Shown one piece after another: positions 14,001-58,660 of a DNA stretch of 64,000 nt. The notes beneath the pieces were generated by a model. It did not search any database. It was given only the letters and a program-made list of their open reading frames with translations, and was not told where the DNA came from. The stretch is from Lineus longissimus (Eukaryota; Nemertea; Pilidiophora; Heteronemertea; Lineidae), in NCBI RefSeq assembly GCF_910592395.1, contig NC_088311.1, positions 25,204,646 through 25,268,645 on the forward strand, given 5' to 3'. Positions within the stretch are counted from its first letter, which is position 1, and each line of letters begins with the position of its first letter. The position numbers and the translations under genes were made by a program.

Positions 14001-15635
14001 GTTTCTTTTCTATTTCTATTCAATGAATTTCATTCAAGGAAGAATGAGGCGAGATGCCATAGCCTTACAAAAGAAAGGGATACTGGTCATAAAATGAACA
14101 ATTGATAATCTTCTGATTCATAATCCTCGTTTTCCCGTGTCATGCTCATCATCAGGGGTAAAGATGCTCATCAACTATACTCATTACTTCAGCTGGGAAG
14201 AAATGGATGTGTTTTTTGTGATAGTTTGGCAATGGATAGCTTACCTCTTCGCACCATATTTCCCGCAGCAGTCTCTGAAGGCTGAGCTTCAATCATTTTC
14301 TTTCCCTCTCGCTGGATGATCAACATCAGCTCCCTGAAACAGAAAGGTGTCATTCATACTTTGCTCCTTCGACTAGAGTGGCGAAAGCCAGACAGTACAG
14401 TATGGTATCAGAAACTTAACACCAATACAAAGACCAACATTTGAAGAGACTTGTTTTGGTTTTCCAGGTCACATGCACAGATTACTACGGTACTTCCTTG
14501 ATGCAACTCTTCAAGTCAGGTAGGCTCTGCATGAGGCTGAATGAAAAGAGGATGCGACCTACCCGGCGTTTGCCCATTTTGTTTGAGCCACCAACCGCCG
14601 AAGAAGTTGTACAGTCCGGTACGCTACATCGTATGATCCAGTCACATTCCTGCAATGAGCAACAGTTTATTTTACCAGGTTGGACTGTTCAGGAAAAGCT
14701 ATCCTAAGATGACAAAAGTACAAAAGAATATCCATATTTCACTGAGTACTCCCAGGGGTCAAAGAAGGGGATCAGGCTTTATTATCAAGTTAATTTTCTG
14801 AGGTAATTTTTTCTGATCTCAGCAGCAGTATCCTTTATGGCTTCAGAATCTTTCGTGCCCAAGACCCAAAAATGATGAAAGTAACACAACTCTCTTACAA
14901 ACTATTAGATTTGAGAATGATTTCAATTTCAACCAAAAAAGGTTACTTCATACCTGTATTCAGTTTTGTATTCATCGTACACTTTATGATCCATTTCCAT
15001 TATTTGTCTTGATTGATATTGTGATTGATTGACAGGTCCTCATATGACTCTCCATATGGCAGACTATGTTAGCAGCAGTTTCAAAAATGTCCATCATACA
15101 CACATGGCTGCAGTTGGTCTGTACACAACAGTGTAAGAGTGCACAGTTAACAGAATCAACATCTGCCTGGATTTTATGCAGGTTTAAACAGCTGTTTGGA
15201 CAATGAATGTTCACATTGCCAACAGCAAATGATCAGATTACAAGTAGTGACATCTTTCACAGAAAAAAAGAACTACTTGAGTTACATGAAGCGCTGTTAA
15301 CCAGCCAAAATAGCAGGCCCACTGCTGGCTTTTTGGTCATGGAGAAGGGGGTGCAGCACCTCTTTAATATATACAGCTCAGAAATCGGCAAAAATTTGGT
15401 TACTTTAGGCAGCTTAGGGGCTGCCTCTAGCTACAGCCCTGAGTTAGCTGCTTATTCCCAATTGTCAAGTCCATTGATTCATTTCTTCCCGATTCTAAAT
15501 CCTTGCCTTGACAAGATTCACCTTCAGCAAAACAGGTAAACAGAGATGAAACTATCACAATTACCCTTGTTTTAGGTCATTGATGAATGTGTCCAATCTT
15601 TCTTGAATATCCTCTTCGAGTTCAACTGAAGGCAT
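8042..15635 (-). CDS. EIF2B2: Translation initiation factor eIF2B subunit beta
   Basis: This is a regulatory subunit of the cytosolic guanine-nucleotide exchange factor that recharges eIF2 with GTP and senses eIF2 phosphorylation. Exons in order are 15565-15635, [one not found], 14245-14333, 13907-13937, 13205-13250, 12922-12981, 12612-12661, 12081-12177, 11624-11817, 9070-9130, 8694-8753, 8350-8486 and 8042-8114. They join in phase to 322 residues. Human EIF2B2 has 351, so a missing exon of about 28 residues (length divisible by 3, between 14334 and 15564) fits exactly. Diagnostic pieces are [89 protein letters not shown] and the C-terminus [15 protein letters not shown], which is nearly identical to human. 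The intron between 9131 and 11623 contains CDC25 on the other strand. The intron beyond exon 13907-13937 contains a large minisatellite. Confidence 0.95.
9755..9762 (+). promoter_or_regulatory. TATA box of the nested CDC25 gene
   Basis: TATAAAAG lies 68 bp before the CDC25 start codon. A TCATTCAC initiator-like sequence follows at about 9786, the expected 30 bp downstream. This places the likely transcription start near 9786 and gives a 5' UTR of about 35 bases with no room for an intron. Confidence 0.6.
9823..11052 (+). CDS. CDC25: CDC25 family dual-specificity phosphatase, intronless and nested
   Basis: CDC25 removes the inhibitory phosphates from the ATP-loop Thr/Tyr of cyclin-dependent kinases and triggers cell-cycle entry. 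It acts in nucleus and cytoplasm. The frame is open for 409 residues without an intron. Residues 1-235 form a Ser-rich regulatory region with possible phosphosites ([17 protein letters not shown]) and basic KRKEP and ENKRRK clusters near 165-180. The rhodanese-like catalytic domain starts around residue 240. It has [20 protein letters not shown] (about 264-284) and the active-site loop [10 protein letters not shown] with the catalytic cysteine at residue 314. [15 protein letters not shown] follows. All key residues for activity are present. The gene lies antiparallel inside an EIF2B2 intron, with its own TATA box and poly(A) signals. Vertebrate CDC25 genes have many introns, so this copy probably arose by retroposition. 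Another intron-bearing CDC25 elsewhere in the genome cannot be excluded. Confidence 0.95.
   Translation: MTMFQEAMISHMTYSEEEAFSFTQVGDAIMDISVKTRMNVPRSRRQTHRFSQSDNSPKMLLPAALTFDDSDDESLPPPRVPHATISLTDRSSPINRMLSFDLADSDDESETANLNHFTKLDNSFTLSPDTNCQSRVIPRPQQVGIRRQLIKESTPFTIHRRDISRKRKEPTRGATENKRRKLGDYVISNTANCEWNSMKTDNGDLKVISALNRCLEEENLSGDLSQACSLPCVSGKHHDVKYISSDTMCRLLNKEYENVEDYTIIDCRYPYEYDGGHIEGGINLYTTKDIMCEFLSKVKHVNNAEKRHVVIFHCEFSSERGPKLARFLRNKDREVNRENYPNLHYPEVYVLKDGYKNFYEQHMESCVPQTYKPMLHQDHSDDLKHYRAKAKSSERQSRRPLSSRQLQFQ
11371..11476 (+). repeat. 53-bp direct duplication in the CDC25 3' UTR
   Basis: Two adjacent copies of 53 bp are almost identical; one difference is AATAAAG versus AATAAAC. Each contains an AATAAA (11396-11401 and 11449-11454), so the duplication doubled a potential poly(A) signal. 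Confidence 0.9.
11510..11515 (+). terminator. Polyadenylation signal of CDC25 (AATAAA)
   Basis: AATAAATAAATAA lies about 460 bp after the CDC25 stop codon and only about 100 bp before the next EIF2B2 exon. It is the most distal of three candidate signals. Confidence 0.5.
11900..12060 (+). mobile_element. tRNA-derived SINE
   Basis: An RNA polymerase III A box, TGGCATAGTGG (11910-11920), and a B box, TGTTCAAATCC (11952-11962), stand at tRNA-like spacing. They are followed by GATGTCCTTGAGCAAGACTG and by ATGAGACATGAAACCAAGG, which resemble the conserved body of metazoan tRNA-derived SINEs. The element sits in an EIF2B2 intron. The exact ends are uncertain. Confidence 0.7.
12470..12600 (-). mobile_element. 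tRNA-derived SINE, degenerate
   Basis: On the minus strand, TGGCATCTGAGTGG (12575-12588) is an A box and GGTTCAGTACC (12525-12535) a B box. The wider spacing fits a class II (Leu/Ser-like) tRNA ancestor. It lies in an EIF2B2 intron, and the ends are approximate. Confidence 0.6.
13371..13906 (-). repeat. 34-bp minisatellite touching an EIF2B2 splice donor, 16 copies
   Basis: The unit contains CCATTACTCCACAAGGTCAA and CCATATCGATAGTA on the plus strand. Copies alternate between AAGGTC (G) and AAGATC (A). Read left to right the order is GGA GGA GGA GA GGA GA, a higher-order pattern based on a three-unit block. The last unit runs straight into the splice donor of exon 13907-13937 (plus-strand AGATCAACTTAC), so the array begins at the junction itself. 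Confidence 0.95.
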
Positions 15636-17757
15636 TATGCGTGTTCTGTCTTTCTAAAAAATATATCTGAAATGAGAGAATGGCCTTGTGTTTGACTTTC
15701 TATGAACGAGAGGAAAGAAAACTGGCATGGTATGGTCTGGACTCTTGGTCTTGAGAATGAGATACTTTCTGCATCCACCCCGCTTTCAATCATGTACATA
15801 ACTGATGCAGGGGGGGGGGGTTGTGGTTAATGCATCATAGGTGAGTGACCGAAAGCTTCGACGAAATACCATCTCTGCCTGCTGTGTGATTGCATTCCGA
15901 CTTCCGTTGGATGATAGTGCCCTCGGTGCTTCCGAGTTGGTTCAGATGACTGCCATGTTCCAATTCTATCTATACTGATCTTCAAGTACATCAAGAAGCA
16001 CAAATTCCCTCTAGACACTTGGGAACTTTGATCCCAGATGTGATGATGTACGGTTTGTGCAGAACTGACCAATCTGGGAATCAGGTACTGGTAACACTAA
16101 CAGTCCAAGGCAACAGAGCCAGCAAATGACGTAAATCATTCAACATCAGGTGCACAACGCAGTGAGGTTTTAAGGAGGAGATATGCGTTAGAGGTCATGT
16201 CTTTTATGCACAAACCCTACCATTGTCATATCCGGGACCGAAGTTCCGAAGTGTCGTATTACTATTATCACAGATGAGATGTCGGTTTCGGTAGTAGGCC
16301 TAACTTCAAAGTGAGCGATTGCAAAAACGCTGCAAATGATTTACGACAGTTAAACCATCAACAACGGCATGCCTATTTACACAAGGATAAAAAAGGGATC
16401 GTAAAATTGGACTTACATGAAAGAATAATGGAAAAAAAATGATGAAATAGCATGAAATAGCATGAAATTTTAAAAAATTTATAGAAATAATTTTTATTTG
16501 CGACTTGCAGCGCGAAGGCAGTACCATGCACCATCCATCCTCGTTTCCAGATTTGAATGCTCCAATACCAATAGCATTCGACAGTGCATTCATTGGAACC
16601 AAGGGTGAGATTAGTGGGTTTAACCCACTATTCAACCAGGAAGTAAATGCCAGCAATCGGCATGTGCACTCTATTAAGGCCGCAGACTCATGAATTGGCT
16701 CATGTGCCACTAAATTGATTGTATCCGGTTATCTCAAGTAATCAAGTGCTGGGTAGGACACAGTGTAACTAGGGCTAGTCTATAGAGGGCTACAATGTTA
16801 TGTAGCAACGGGTAAGTCATTTCATTGTGTCAATTTCTCGATTTCCTCTGCTCTACTCTAGTCTTAAGTCTATCTTTATATATATATATACATACATTGG
16901 TTTATCTATATGATTTTTAGGGAGGCTGTTGTTGTATTTGCTCAACATTAATAGTCTTTACGTTATACAGGACCTGACTGCGGTATTTCTTCATAATACC
17001 GTAAGGGGTTGGCCTGGCCCGGGCCAACTTCTTAAGTGTCGTATATTATGAGTGACTCTATGCATGCTCTATGTAGGCCTATAAGTACAATGTAATTTCA
17101 AATGTTATGAAATATTGAGGTGGTTCTCAAATATAATGTATAATGTGGTTCCCAGAATCATCATCACACATCCACATTTTAGAATGATTACCTCATCAAA
17201 TTGTAAATGGCTAGACGTCAAAATCATTGTCACCCTGACCTCAATTCATTGACATATTCATCCTTGCCTTGCATGCTTCCTGGACAAACGCCATCAGGTC
17301 AGCTGGTTTGGTCATGAAAAGTCATAAAAAATCATGGTATGTCAAGAATCTTTTGTGTTGCATGGCATCAGGATGAGTTCACTTGTGGAGCATCATACCG
17401 AAGTATTATTGTGCAAACAGTTTGTGGACATTCACATGACATATGGACCTGTAGATGATAGTGGTCTTAATGTGCTGCTTTTGATTGGCTAAGGTATGGC
17501 AATCACTCCATGTTTATTTAGTGATGTCATTGTATCTACAACCTCTTGCCGGGTTAATCTTCAGAACACCAACATTTATTCATGTTATAACACTAACAGA
17601 ATGGCTTTTATCTGCACGAAAACCTGAACAAAAGGATCATTTGTTTTATTGATAACTTACCACTATCCATGGTAATGTTTCCTTTTCAGGTGAACTTGTA
17701 TGAATCATTCGTGGATGCCAATTCGACAAACAGAAGTTCTCGGTCATTGATTTTGTC
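15636..17757. other. Divergent intergenic region between EIF2B2 and the Ig-TIR receptor
   Basis: No conserved exon was recognised. It should hold both promoters. Visible structures are the palindrome TAGTGGGTTTAACCCACTA at 16610-16628, an inverted repeat around TTGGCCTGGCCCGGGCCAA near 17010-17030, and a short TA tract near 16870. An open frame on both strands at about 16505-16693 has no recognisable homologue. Confidence 0.5.
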
Positions 17758-20700
17758 ATGGTTTTACCTGGACTCGGGGCCTCATCACTGGCCATCCTTT
17801 TCCTCCAAGTTTTGGGGAATATTGTAACTGGTGTGAAAGATGACATGAAGGTAGCTGCCCAGACGGTGGGTGCTCCACCTTATTCTATAGTTGGGGCAAG
17901 ACGTGCTCCTCCTTACTGCCCATTGACTAACGGTGAGTGTTCCTTTGGGCAAAGAGTGTGTGGCAGAAATGGGCAATGGGACATGCCCATCTCTCTGAGC
18001 CAGGGATGGAGTTGGGAAGGTATGTTTCAGGGGCAGTGAAATGGAGAGGTAAACTATATGCCTGGCGGTAATCACTTCAAGCCAAGATACCAAACTATTT
18101 GCCATTCAGAGTGGACTTTTCGTCTGCAAATTTTATGATGATGGATAAACAACATTGAATTATTTTAGTCGGCATCTACTAATTTAAGTAAACATTAACC
18201 AAAGCCATAATTTTCCCGTCCTAAGATAACTGCGGTTATGAAAGTCTCTTTATCTTTCCTACTCCTACTAAAGTAGTGAACTTGAAAGTAACTAATGGCT
18301 GTTCAATCCTTGTTACAGATCTTGCGTTGAATTGGACAAAACCTATGGGAGACATTGAGTTTGCCTATCTCAGTAGCTTCAAACAGCTGTGGTGCTGTGC
18401 TAGCGGATACAGGAATATCTCATGGAGACGGAAATCTGAAGGATCGGTCTGGCAGAATATCAAGTATGGTGCTGGCATCATGCTCAATATGACTCAACAG
18501 GTACGAAGCATACTCAGCGATATCTTTTATCAGTCTCCACCCTCGAGCCTCTGTCATCAGCCTGTTTACAAAGGTCACTGAGCAAGCTACACTACATGGT
18601 GCTCTACTGCATGGTGCCCTCTCACAGTTCTGATTTAGAGCCGGAGCTTCATTTGTGACCTGTATCCCTAAGAAGTCATGATGGTTGCTGGTGCGGATGG
18701 CCAGGTTGGTGGTGAGCAAGTTAGAGAATGGAGTCTAATTAGATATAATGATAAAACTGTTCCTTGTACCGATGGGACCGTGACATATTAGAGTATACCT
18801 CCGTTGTGGAGACACTTCCGCCACCTGGTGAAAGTAACTCTGGTTCACCTTGCTCGTCTCAGTCCTTAAACTTCTTTCAGCTACTGAAATATTTGTTTTT
18901 CTTGAATTGGCAGCAACTCATAATCCGAAAGTTCACTAAAGAAGATGAAGGAGTTTACCAATGCAGAGCAGAAGGTCGCCGCCAAGGACAGCAGATGATT
19001 ACACATGAATACAGAGTGATCATGGATGGTAATAGATATATGCTTCATTTAATGGTCCAAAGGGGAGAGTGTCCAGGGTTGTGTGCATTTAGTGATGTTT
19101 GATGATGATGATGTCATCAACAGAGCACTATGGCTGGAGAATGTTTGGGGCTACGGGACAAAGTCTCAGGTGTTTTGTATAGGCTTTAAGTCAAGGACTT
19201 ATCAAAGACCAGTGAGTGTGCGGGCCTGCCCTCACTTAAAGCTATGTACTGGCGGCTACTGCTTTTGGGGAGTATACAAATTGACACCTGAACAGGTTGA
19301 CAGCTAATTGACAGCTCTTTGGCGTCATTCCTGTCATCACTGTAGGTATATAACAAAACAATCAAGTTCTAATACAAATGATTTGGCCACATTATGAATA
19401 AACTTGAGTTGAACCTTGTGACAGGGGCTCATTTGTTGTCCATCAAGAGCAGCCTTGTTACTCACAGAAAGATCTATTTTACGATTCTTCTCAAATTGCA
19501 GACCCTCCAGTTTGTAACACAGAAGCTACTCCAGTATTTGGCAATCCCCACCAAAATGACACTGTATATGTTGGACGAATTGGCGAAGATAAAACGATAA
19601 CATGTTTGGTGTCATTCGGAAAGAAGTGTGGCATGTTTGTTGATCCATTAGCGGTGGTAAGGTGGATCGAAGCTGTCAACGGTTCTTGTTCAGAATATGT
19701 AGATTATCAGACAGATGCAAAAACAATGTGAGTTGACACAGGTTTTTCTTTAGAATGAAAGATTAAATGAATGAAGGACAGAAACATCAATTTACCTTGA
19801 CTGGGATTTGAACTAAAGATCTTTAGATTGCCAGCCCACTGCTCTACCATCGAGAGATTCCCCCCCCCCCCCCCCTGAAGCTCGACATAAAGCTGTCCTT
19901 TTTGAGAGTTGTCATGGATGAAATGATGGTTTCCCCTGAGATTCCCATCAATAAGAGGGTGGTGCAACGCTCATTAAAGATTTTCAAATAAAGACCAGCA
20001 CTGTTTAAATTGCCAAGGAGCATCCATTTATGAATGAATAAAACAACTTCATTGATATCATATTTCTTTCAGAGCTACGGGTGAAGACCGTCTCTTAATG
20101 AGTGGAGATCTCTTACTCACGAACATAACAGAGAGCGATTTTGGGCGACAGTGGTGTTGCAAGGCGTCCAAGAATAATAGAGACTACACCACCATGGTAG
20201 TTGGATTACAAGCACCAAGTAGGTTTATTTTGCCCATGAAGGGTATCATCTCCAGAAAGAGCTCCAGAGAGGTGGGATGAGATGTGCCACTATGGTTTGG
20301 CTCCACTTGGACTGGGGTTGTTGGCCGAATGCCTTGGTTTGGCCTGAGGCTAGAGGAAGGAGTCTGTTGTAGTCCTCTTTGTTGAAGTCTTTTGTTTGCC
20401 TAGGTCTTTACACCCAGTCCCTTCACCTTATTAGTGTGCGGGGCCCAGGCCTGGCGAAGCAAGCATTCCTTGCAGGTTTCTGATCAAGATTTTCCAAATA
20501 CTATGAACTGTGACATTTCTGCGAGTGTTCTGTGTACAGTAAAATGACATGCATGTGCCACATCTTTGTCCTTGTGAATATTTTTGCTCACTCTCTTTTC
20601 AGTAAAACCTCAAACAGTCGTTAAAACGGAGCCAGCAAGTCTGAAACTGATTCTGTCAGTGGTATTGTCTGCTGTTGGTGTCACCATCATTACGTTACTC

Positions 20701-22006
20701 CTCCTCTGGGTCTACCGTCTTGAAATATTACTCCTTCATCACACCAAGTACGGGAAAAGACCACAGCAAGGTACTGCATACTTGATCCTCTAGATGAAGG
20801 TTCCTGAGAGGGAGGTGTATGACTACTATCATCAGGTCAAGTTACCACAATTGTATGAACTTGCTTCTACAGTGAAAAAGGGTTTCTCTATTTTCATGAA
20901 TGAGTATACCTGCAGCATGAAACTGATGTCCTTTATTGTCAGGTGGAGTTTTGGATTGATTTCATTGTTATAAGTTTTCTCTCCCTGGCAGACTAATTAA
21001 TGAGCTTGTTTGTCTTATTCCAGAAAACTTTGAATATTTGCACGACCTTATCCTCATCCATTCATCAGATGATTACAACTTTGTCCGTGATGTCTTAGCT
21101 GCCAATCTTGAAGATAGGTGGCACTATAGAGTCTTCCTGCCGAAAAGAGATTTAGAGATTGGTTGTAAGTAAAACATCTTCATCATAATGATTGTGCCAA
21201 CTTCATCTGCTGCAACATGGGCTATAGTGTAAATTGTGAAAATGCATTTCAATATACTTTCTATGCATATCAGCATAATAAATCATCATGAAAGTGATGT
21301 ATCTTTCAGTAATCAATCAGTTATAAAAGTTCAAGTCTGCTAGGTTATTGCCTGAGCCTTGCAGGTCATCTGAAGCCCAGAGCAATTAGTGACTAGGAGC
21401 ATCACTTTTATAATTGGAGCAAAAAGCTTCCTCAAATAAGGCGTGGAAAGCATGACGGTGACTTTGAAATTTTGAATCATGTGCTAGGCCTACCGGTATT
21501 TGTTTATCGATTTTTAAATGAGTGTATCACTTCCAGATGAAGATGCAGCATGGATGGAAGGAGTGCGGAAATCAAGGAAACTTGTGTGGATTGTCTCAGC
21601 AAATTTCCTCGCAGAGCAGAAGTGCGGAACCATTCACAATTACATCATTGCCGAAAAACGCAACAACGACGTTATCTACATTCATTATCACGATATACCC
21701 AACCGATTATGGGAATCGAATGATGTCATACCAAACATTGAAGTTTTGCACAAGTCTGTGAAAAATGCTGGCCGGAGCTGGCTTCGTCTTGGAAAGACGC
21801 TGCATTGGTGTGAAGACTATGATGAGAAAATAGAGGGGAGAATCGTTTTGAACGCCAACAAAACAAAAGTTTTTGCTAAATTTTGGAAACAGTTACGTTT
21901 GTATCTACCGCCAAGAAATGAAAGGGCGCCACCTGAGAATTCCGAAAGTCGACCTCATAGATCAGAGGGTGGGGGAGACCAGGGCACAATTGCAGTTTGT
22001 TGTTAA
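17758..22006 (+). CDS. Ig-TIR receptor of the IL-1 receptor accessory protein type
   Basis: This is a single-pass membrane receptor whose TIR domain would recruit MyD88-type adaptors. Exons are 17758-17932, 18319-18500, 18914-19028, 19502-19727, 20073-20218, 20603-20770, 21024-21164 and 21537-22006; phases agree and give 540 residues. Residues 1-25 are a signal peptide (GLGASSLAILFLQVLG core). Two Ig-like domains follow, with DEGVYQC as the end of the first and DFGRQWCC as the end of the second. The membrane helix is at about 298-320. The juxtamembrane VYRLEILLLHHTKYG resembles the VYWLEMVLFYRAHFG of human IL1RAP. The TIR domain spans about 340-505: box 1 HDLILIHSSDD, box 2 RDLEIGYED (the IL-1R form RDxxxGED), box 3 FWKQLRLYLP. 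Known IL-1 receptors mostly have three Ig domains; two are seen here. The position equivalent to the NADase glutamate (WCxxE in SARM1-type TIRs) is not Glu, so a signalling rather than enzymatic TIR is inferred. Confidence 0.88.
19740..19870 (-). mobile_element. tRNA-derived SINE fragment in a receptor intron
   Basis: On the minus strand, TGGTAGAGCAGTGGGC (19834-19849) matches an A box and GTTCAAATCCC (19803-19813) a B box, at tRNA-like spacing. A poly-C tract (19861-19875) borders it. It lies in the intron after the exon ending at 19727. Confidence 0.6.
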
Positions 22007-22480
22007 CGTTTTGTAATTTGATATCATATCGTACAGGACAGATTGAAACAAACTACGAGTATATTGAGGACAATGACCTTTCTTTCGTTTGGTTAAACAT
22101 GTAATTGAACATCTGTGACCAGGCAATGTTTGGTCGGTCTTGTTACAGGTGGTCATTCAGGACGGCTGTTAGTACTTTCTCACTTGTCTACAGGTGGTAT
22201 TGTCCCTGCATGTTCTCTTATCAAGTGGATTGTCTTGAGTGAATACCGGGCTCTCACCAACAATGTGGACGGAGTTCCTATTTAGTGGACACAACAGGTT
22301 TTGCCTATGGCTTTTAGAATGCTTGTGTGCATTTTCGGATACATATCAGGACTGCCCCCTATACATGATGCGCTGGCATTACAATGAGATCTTCCTCCTG
22401 TATAAGAAGTGTTAAGAGTAGCTGTCACTTCATCATTACATCGATGCAAAGCCTTCTATATTTCTATTATTTTGTAAAGA

Positions 22481-22486
22481 AATAAA
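22481..22486 (+). terminator. Polyadenylation signal of the Ig-TIR receptor
   Basis: AATAAA lies 475 bp after the receptor stop codon. The COPS5 signal on the other strand is only about 230 bp further on, so the two 3' UTRs converge without overlapping. Confidence 0.6.
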
Positions 22487-22716
22487 CTTCTTTTGATAAA
22501 ATCGCTGCATTGGTTAGTTTTTCCCTCTGATCAAGATTGTCATGGAGATTATCCGTCATAGAATCACAGATGGCGTATGGTGGAATCGATGTTCATTAAT
22601 CTGTCATGTATATTGTAGATTCTATGATCACAACTTTCACCCGAGTACTGATGACGGTGATGATGGTTACGGCTTTCAGTCATAAACTGGAAACTCATAT
22701 GTGAATTTTACAACTT

Positions 22717-22722
22717 TTTATT
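22717..22722 (-). terminator. Polyadenylation signal of COPS5
   Basis: AATAAA on the minus strand (TTTATT on plus) lies about 465 bp beyond the COPS5 stop codon. 22723-23185 is read as the COPS5 3' UTR. Confidence 0.6.
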
Positions 22723-23185
22723 GTACAAAACGATCTTCCACATTCGTGTACATGTCCGAGTCTTGAAGACTTTACAGGATGATGAGGAGGAAAACATACC
22801 AAACTCTTCAACACATCACTTGCAGTGCTGTCAGACAAACAGAAACTTGAAGCACTGTTCAGATCTGCACATTTCAGAGTACGAGGAATGCTCTTAACCA
22901 AGCTATTCAAAGTGATTTGTAATCGTCCAACAATTTCCTGTCCATTCGGATTGAAGCGTAATCCTGATAGTCAAGTTACCCAGTCCAATGCCAGTGACTT
23001 TAGTGACCGAAGGTCCTTGGAGTCGAAGAACACTATCATAATCCATAATGTTGGCAACAGTAATTCCAACGAGTCTCATGTCAACTAGCACAGCTCTTAT
23101 CAACAGCACATTCTTTGCATCCATTGCAGCTAAACAGAATCCAGTAATCCAGTGTCCTGCATATTCACAACTTCCATATCAGTTG

Positions 23186-26027
<2,842 letters not shown>

Positions 26028-26398
26028 TTTATGTTTTTAGTAAGGGCCAATATCAAGTGTGTATACTAAAATATCTTATGTTACAATTCGCTGCTGAAAT
26101 TTTGAGAAATATTGACTTTATTCAGTGAAAAATTGCAAATCTCAAAAATTGGAAACCATCTTGGATCACGAATCAACTATCCAGTCGCCGATTCTAACAC
26201 AAAATTTCTAACTTTTAATTTAGCCGCATCATTACAAATTAAGATAACAAAAACTACTAATATGGATATCATAAGTTGAATTATGTGGTATTCATTAATC
26301 ATAATTGCTCATTTATTGAGAAATACAGAGTTTTTAGTTGAAAAGTAATCGAGTATTGCGAATGAGCCTCTAACTTTCACCGTGATATCACCGGTATT

Positions 26399-26489
26399 CG
26401 GTCGTTTCGCTCCCTGACATTTTCGCCCCCAGTCGAAACGACCGCAATTCATGTCACCTGTCACGTGACTGTCGGTACAAGATGGTGGC
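26399..26489. promoter_or_regulatory. Core of the COPS5-ARFGEF bidirectional promoter
   Basis: An 11-bp perfect inverted repeat (CGGTCGTTTCG at 26399-26409, CGAAACGACCG at 26434-26444) frames a 24-bp spacer. It is followed by the palindromic E-box GTCACGTGAC (26460-26469), a USF/TFE-type site, and by CAAGATGGTGGC (26478-26489), close to the YY1 site AAGATGGCGGC often found at transcription starts. The stretch is richer in CpG than its surroundings. The sites are read directly; factor binding is inferred. Confidence 0.6.
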
Positions 26490-26587
26490 CGAATCTGAGA
26501 AATAATTTTGCATATTTTGACCCTTCAAATATTCCTAATTTCCTGGGGTTCATCGGCAATTTCAATACATTTTAGAATGTCAAAACT

Positions 26588-57309
<30,722 letters not shown>

Positions 57310-58660
57310 TTGTGAGACACCCGTTATGTTCTGCATCACTTTATGTTTCAAGTGTGGACACTTCATCAAGTCCCAACACATTGCTGCTCAAATACCTCTC
57401 AATCTTGTTGAAATGCTTGCTGTCTTCAAGAGTATCTGGAACTTTTACTTAACTTCTAACAGTCAGAGTCGCAGACTATATTTTCCTAGCCTTGTGTGAC
57501 AACCAGATTCACTCATATAATCACCATTTCTCCCAGATGACTGCTTTGGTTCCCCTACCATCTGTTCTCCTAGTCGAGAGATCACTAAACTGGTGTTTTG
57601 ATGAATTTGTCCTGTCAGCTGATGAAGCCTGAATCACCTTAACTTCACCTCCATTTACCTGTACTCGACTTGCTATTGAGGGTATGGATGGAAGGTGCAG
57701 CTAATGTGACACAGACTCATAGTTCCATTCACATATGTATATAAAGTTGAATAACTTTATTTCTATGAATATTACGTTAACACAAGTAATGTCCTTTTCT
57801 TAAAGTCTTGGACATGATTGAAAAAAGTCACACATTTCTGGTCTGTTGCAAACTGATAGTTTATGCCTTTACATTCAGCCGGTTGGTCTCGGTTTAAGTT
57901 AGCATTGAGGGAGATTCATCCAATTTCACCATGGCACGTTTTGACAGTTTTGTTTCTTCATGCTTTCTCACTCTTGGTTTCTTTCAAAAATCAATGTATA
58001 TAAGTAATACTGAGTCAACTTGACACCTTCTGTTTGTAACCATGGTAACATATGTTTGTTATTGTCCCTGGGTGTATTTAGTAAGTTAAAATGAATCAAT
58101 ATACATGAAATGCCATGTATGTGTGATAGATGTACATAAATTGTGAGTGCGGAACTGCAAATATCATGGGGGAGTCTTGTTTATAGTATAAGTGTTTAAC
58201 CACGCCATGAGATGTTTCACGATGCTGACCGGTTGGCTATGACATTTGACAGCATCATGATGATGACGGCAGTGATGTCATTTCAATGTGTGTCGCTTCA
58301 TGTCAAACCACAATCTAGGTCGTCCTACATGGAGTGGTTCAAATAGTGAAGTTGGAGGGCGAGAAAGTGAAAGTGTGATTTGAAATGAATGTTGTACTTT
58401 CAATGAGGCTTCCCCGAGCTGACTCACAACAGGTAATAAACTGGTTTTCAATAACATGCAGGCGTTGCTTTGGTTATTCTCTTGTGACATAATACATGGA
58501 AGAGAGATGGCGATAGTTACTCTCCTGCTCCACATATCTCCAATGCCTCTAGACGAGTCTACTGCTGTCACAACCAACCTGATGACAGTAACTGCTACAA
58601 TGTCCCAGATCGGAATAGTAGTTGCCAGCCCGCATCACTCGTCCCAGACCCTGTCACAAC
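57310..58660 (+). other. ARFGEF 3' UTR and downstream sequence
   Basis: AT-rich, with no supported exon. It probably contains the ARFGEF 3' UTR, but no single poly(A) signal stands out. Confidence 0.5.

Noticed and set aside
14820..14880. Minus-strand stretch [14 protein letters not shown] as the missing EIF2B2 exon
   Set aside because: It resembles the human SSEEMARETLGLLRQ weakly, but the acceptor gives the wrong phase (immediate TGA), and no donor in the right phase or conserved Trp is seen.
16306..16710. Minus-strand frame with WLNSGLNPLI, resembling the seventh helix of a GPCR
   Set aside because: The rest of the frame has no GPCR features, and the opposite strand is open over the same bases. 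The NPLI match falls in a palindrome (TAGTGGGTTTAACCCACTA), so chance is likelier.
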